Of a stretch of DNA of 6,542 nucleotides, positions 5,429-6,542 are shown piece after piece; position 1 is the first letter of the stretch; each line of letters starts with the position of its first letter. Location: the NCBI GenBank assembly GCA_934193095.1, contig CAKPUX010000078.1, positions 1-6,542 of the forward strand. Reading direction: 5' to 3'. Below the pieces are notes generated by a model. It was not told the DNA's origin. It worked only from the letters and a program-made list of their open reading frames with translations, and made no database searches. Origin of the DNA: an uncultured Dialister sp. (GTDB lineage Bacteria; Bacillota; Negativicutes; Veillonellales; Dialisteraceae). A program made the position numbers and the translations under genes.

Positions 5429-5541
5429 GAAACGGTTCAGGGCAGCGTTTCCTTAGGTCCCCTTCTATGGATTTCAACGGAAGGAGGGATCGATTTTCAT
5501 ATAAATACCCAGTGAGAAATGCTTCTTGTTTTCTCATTTCT
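5429..5541 (+). promoter_or_regulatory. Hairpin-rich 5' leader of lgt
   Basis: The predicted leader of about 147 bases carries three consecutive stems. GAAACG/CGTTTC is at 5429-5434 with 5446-5451. CCTTC/GAAGG is at 5461-5465 with 5480-5484, extended by CC/GG around a bulged A. At 5513-5541 there are two mutually exclusive stems, TGAGAAA/TTTCTCA (5513-5519 with 5530-5536) and AGAAATG/CATTTCT (5515-5521 with 5535-5541). GGAGG within 5483-5488 is not followed by a convincing gene. I match it to no known riboswitch. Confidence 0.35.
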
Positions 5542-5576
5542 GATTCTCGGTTGCTTTACACAAAGGAGTACCATCC

Positions 5577-6383
5577 ATGCATCAATATGTCACTTTCATC
5601 GGCGGGTTTCCGATCCGTTTTTATGGAATCTTTTTTTCTCTGGGCATCATCTTCGGATGCATCATGGCCTACTACCTTTTGAAGAAGGACGGCCGCGGCT
5701 GGCATGAGCATGTCTTTGATCTCGGCATCACCATCGCCTTTGTCGGCATCATTGGCGGACGTCTCTGGGATGTCTTCTTCTTTGACTGGGACTACTATCA
5801 TGATCATCTGCTTGAGATCCCCTACGTGTGGCAGGGCGGCATGGCCATCCAGGGAGGCGTCATCTTTGCCTGCGTGGCCGCCTATTTCTATCTCAGAAAG
5901 CACAAGATACCAGTCCTGCCCTTTGCGGATACCGTGACGCCCGCCATCATTTTCGGACAGGCCATCGGACGTATCGCCAACTTCATGAATGGTGATGCCT
6001 TCGGTCATCCGACGGGTGCCAATTTCGGTATTTTGTATCCTGATACCACACTTGCCTACCGCACCTACGGCGCACAGCCCCTCTGGCCTGCCGAGGTCTG
6101 GGAGTGTCAGGGGGATCTCATCATTCTGGGACTGCTCCTGTGGTACGCCTGCTTCAAGCATGCCCGCGGCACGACCTTCTGTCTCTACATCATGCTCTAC
6201 TCACTGCTTCGTTTCTTTCTGGAATTCTTCCGCGGTGACTATGGCAGTCTGGCCTTCGGTCTCAAGAGCGCGCAGCTTACCAGTCTGGCGTCCTTCACCT
6301 GCGCTCTTCTCGTCTTTATTTTCTTCTCTGTCAAATATCGTGCAGATGCGAAAGTGGAAGAAACCCCCGGAGATCCCACTTGA
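5577..6383 (+). CDS. lgt: Prolipoprotein diacylglyceryl transferase Lgt
   Basis: Integral membrane enzyme that moves a diacylglyceryl group from phosphatidylglycerol to the lipobox cysteine of prolipoproteins, the first step of lipoprotein maturation. The 268-residue product is of normal length with about seven hydrophobic segments (roughly 17-36, 47-69, 88-106, 117-131, 180-194, 199-215, 234-252). The Lgt signature is GRIANFMNGDAFG (131-143), with R132, N135 and N138 matching E. coli R143, N146 and N149; Y208, R212 and E216 match Y235, R239 and E243. Three family positions differ: Q92 replaces E. coli H103 in GGMAIQGG, D140 replaces the usual Glu of the signature, and PAEVWE stands where HPxQLYE is usual. 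These may be lineage features. AAGGAG (5563-5568) lies eight bases before the ATG. It appears to be transcribed alone, from its own promoter to its own terminator. Confidence 0.96.
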   Translation: MHQYVTFIGGFPIRFYGIFFSLGIIFGCIMAYYLLKKDGRGWHEHVFDLGITIAFVGIIGGRLWDVFFFDWDYYHDHLLEIPYVWQGGMAIQGGVIFACVAAYFYLRKHKIPVLPFADTVTPAIIFGQAIGRIANFMNGDAFGHPTGANFGILYPDTTLAYRTYGAQPLWPAEVWECQGDLIILGLLLWYACFKHARGTTFCLYIMLYSLLRFFLEFFRGDYGSLAFGLKSAQLTSLASFTCALLVFIFFSVKYRADAKVEETPGDPT

Positions 6384-6384
6384 A

Positions 6385-6426
6385 GACTAAAAGGCTAAAA
6401 GGCTTTCTACGCCTTTTTAGTCTTTT
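6385..6426 (+). terminator. Intrinsic terminator of lgt
   Basis: The arm 6389-6403 pairs with 6411-6426 around the loop TTTCTAC (6404-6410), with one bulged T, and ends in TTTT, starting just after the lgt stop. The left arm contains CTAAAAGGC twice, sharing one base (6387-6395 and 6395-6403), so an alternative pairing using the first copy is possible. Confidence 0.88.
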
Positions 6427-6542
6427 CGTTTCCAAGTCCTTCGCTCGCCTTTCGGCCAAGCATGCCAAAAGGCGATGTGAAATAACGATCATCTCATTTT
6501 CGCGTTCCATCTGCCGCGGGGGACTTGCAGCTCTCATAGGAG
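6427..6542. other. Start of a downstream intergenic region, cut by window edge
   Basis: No supported gene. An inverted repeat CGCCTTT/AAAGGCG (6446-6452 with 6468-6474), with inner GGC/GCC, could form a hairpin, but no T-run follows on either strand, so it is not a standard terminator. The last bases, ATAGGAG, could be a Shine-Dalgarno for a plus-strand gene just outside the window; this cannot be judged here. Confidence 0.35.

Noticed and set aside
5556..6161. A 201-codon minus-strand open frame
   Set aside because: It is antisense to lgt and has no start signal or recognisable motif.
6331..6537. A 68-codon minus-strand frame at the right edge
   Set aside because: It runs through the lgt terminator and into the end of lgt on the opposite strand, with no domain or clear ribosome-binding site.

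Overview
The window looks like chromosomal DNA from a Bacillota (Firmicutes) bacterium of intermediate GC content. Two things point there. It carries RNase M5 (rnmV) directly upstream of rsmA, an arrangement typical of that phylum, and its ribosome-binding sites are strong GGAGG types. A glutaminyl-tRNA synthetase together with the wording of the Lgt and GlnRS proteins suggests a Negativicutes-like lineage such as Dialister or Veillonella relatives; that placement is inference from memory, not a search.

Layout, left to right. (1) Positions 1-1331, minus strand: glnS, cut by the left edge after 443 codons. (2) Positions 1332-1671: a 340-base gap between divergent genes, holding the glnS promoter with a 15-bp palindrome and a likely extended -10 promoter for tadA. 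(3) Positions 1672-2255, plus strand: tadA, then tRNA-Ser(CGA), whose first 24 bases lie inside the end of tadA, then a strong intrinsic terminator. (4) Positions 2256-2770: no intact gene, but a decayed minus-strand remnant of an AAA/DUF4143-type ATPase. (5) Positions 2771-4887, minus strand: a tight three-gene operon, response regulator - rnmV - rsmA, ending in an intrinsic terminator. (6) Positions 4888-5576: a 689-base AT-rich gap between divergent genes with the operon promoter and a structured leader on one side and the lgt promoter with a hairpin-rich leader on the other. (7) Positions 5577-6426, plus strand: lgt and its terminator. (8) Positions 6427-6542: the start of another intergenic region.

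Most of the genes serve translation: glutamine charging of tRNA (GlnRS), anticodon wobble editing (TadA), a serine tRNA, 5S rRNA maturation (RNase M5) and 16S rRNA dimethylation (RsmA). Lgt is the odd one, the first enzyme of lipoprotein maturation. The points most worth a second look are the tadA/tRNA-Ser overlap, the orphan response regulator with a histidine in its acidic pocket coupled to an rRNA-maturation operon, the two structured leaders in the AT-rich gap, and the ATPase relic. I found no wholly new multi-gene system.
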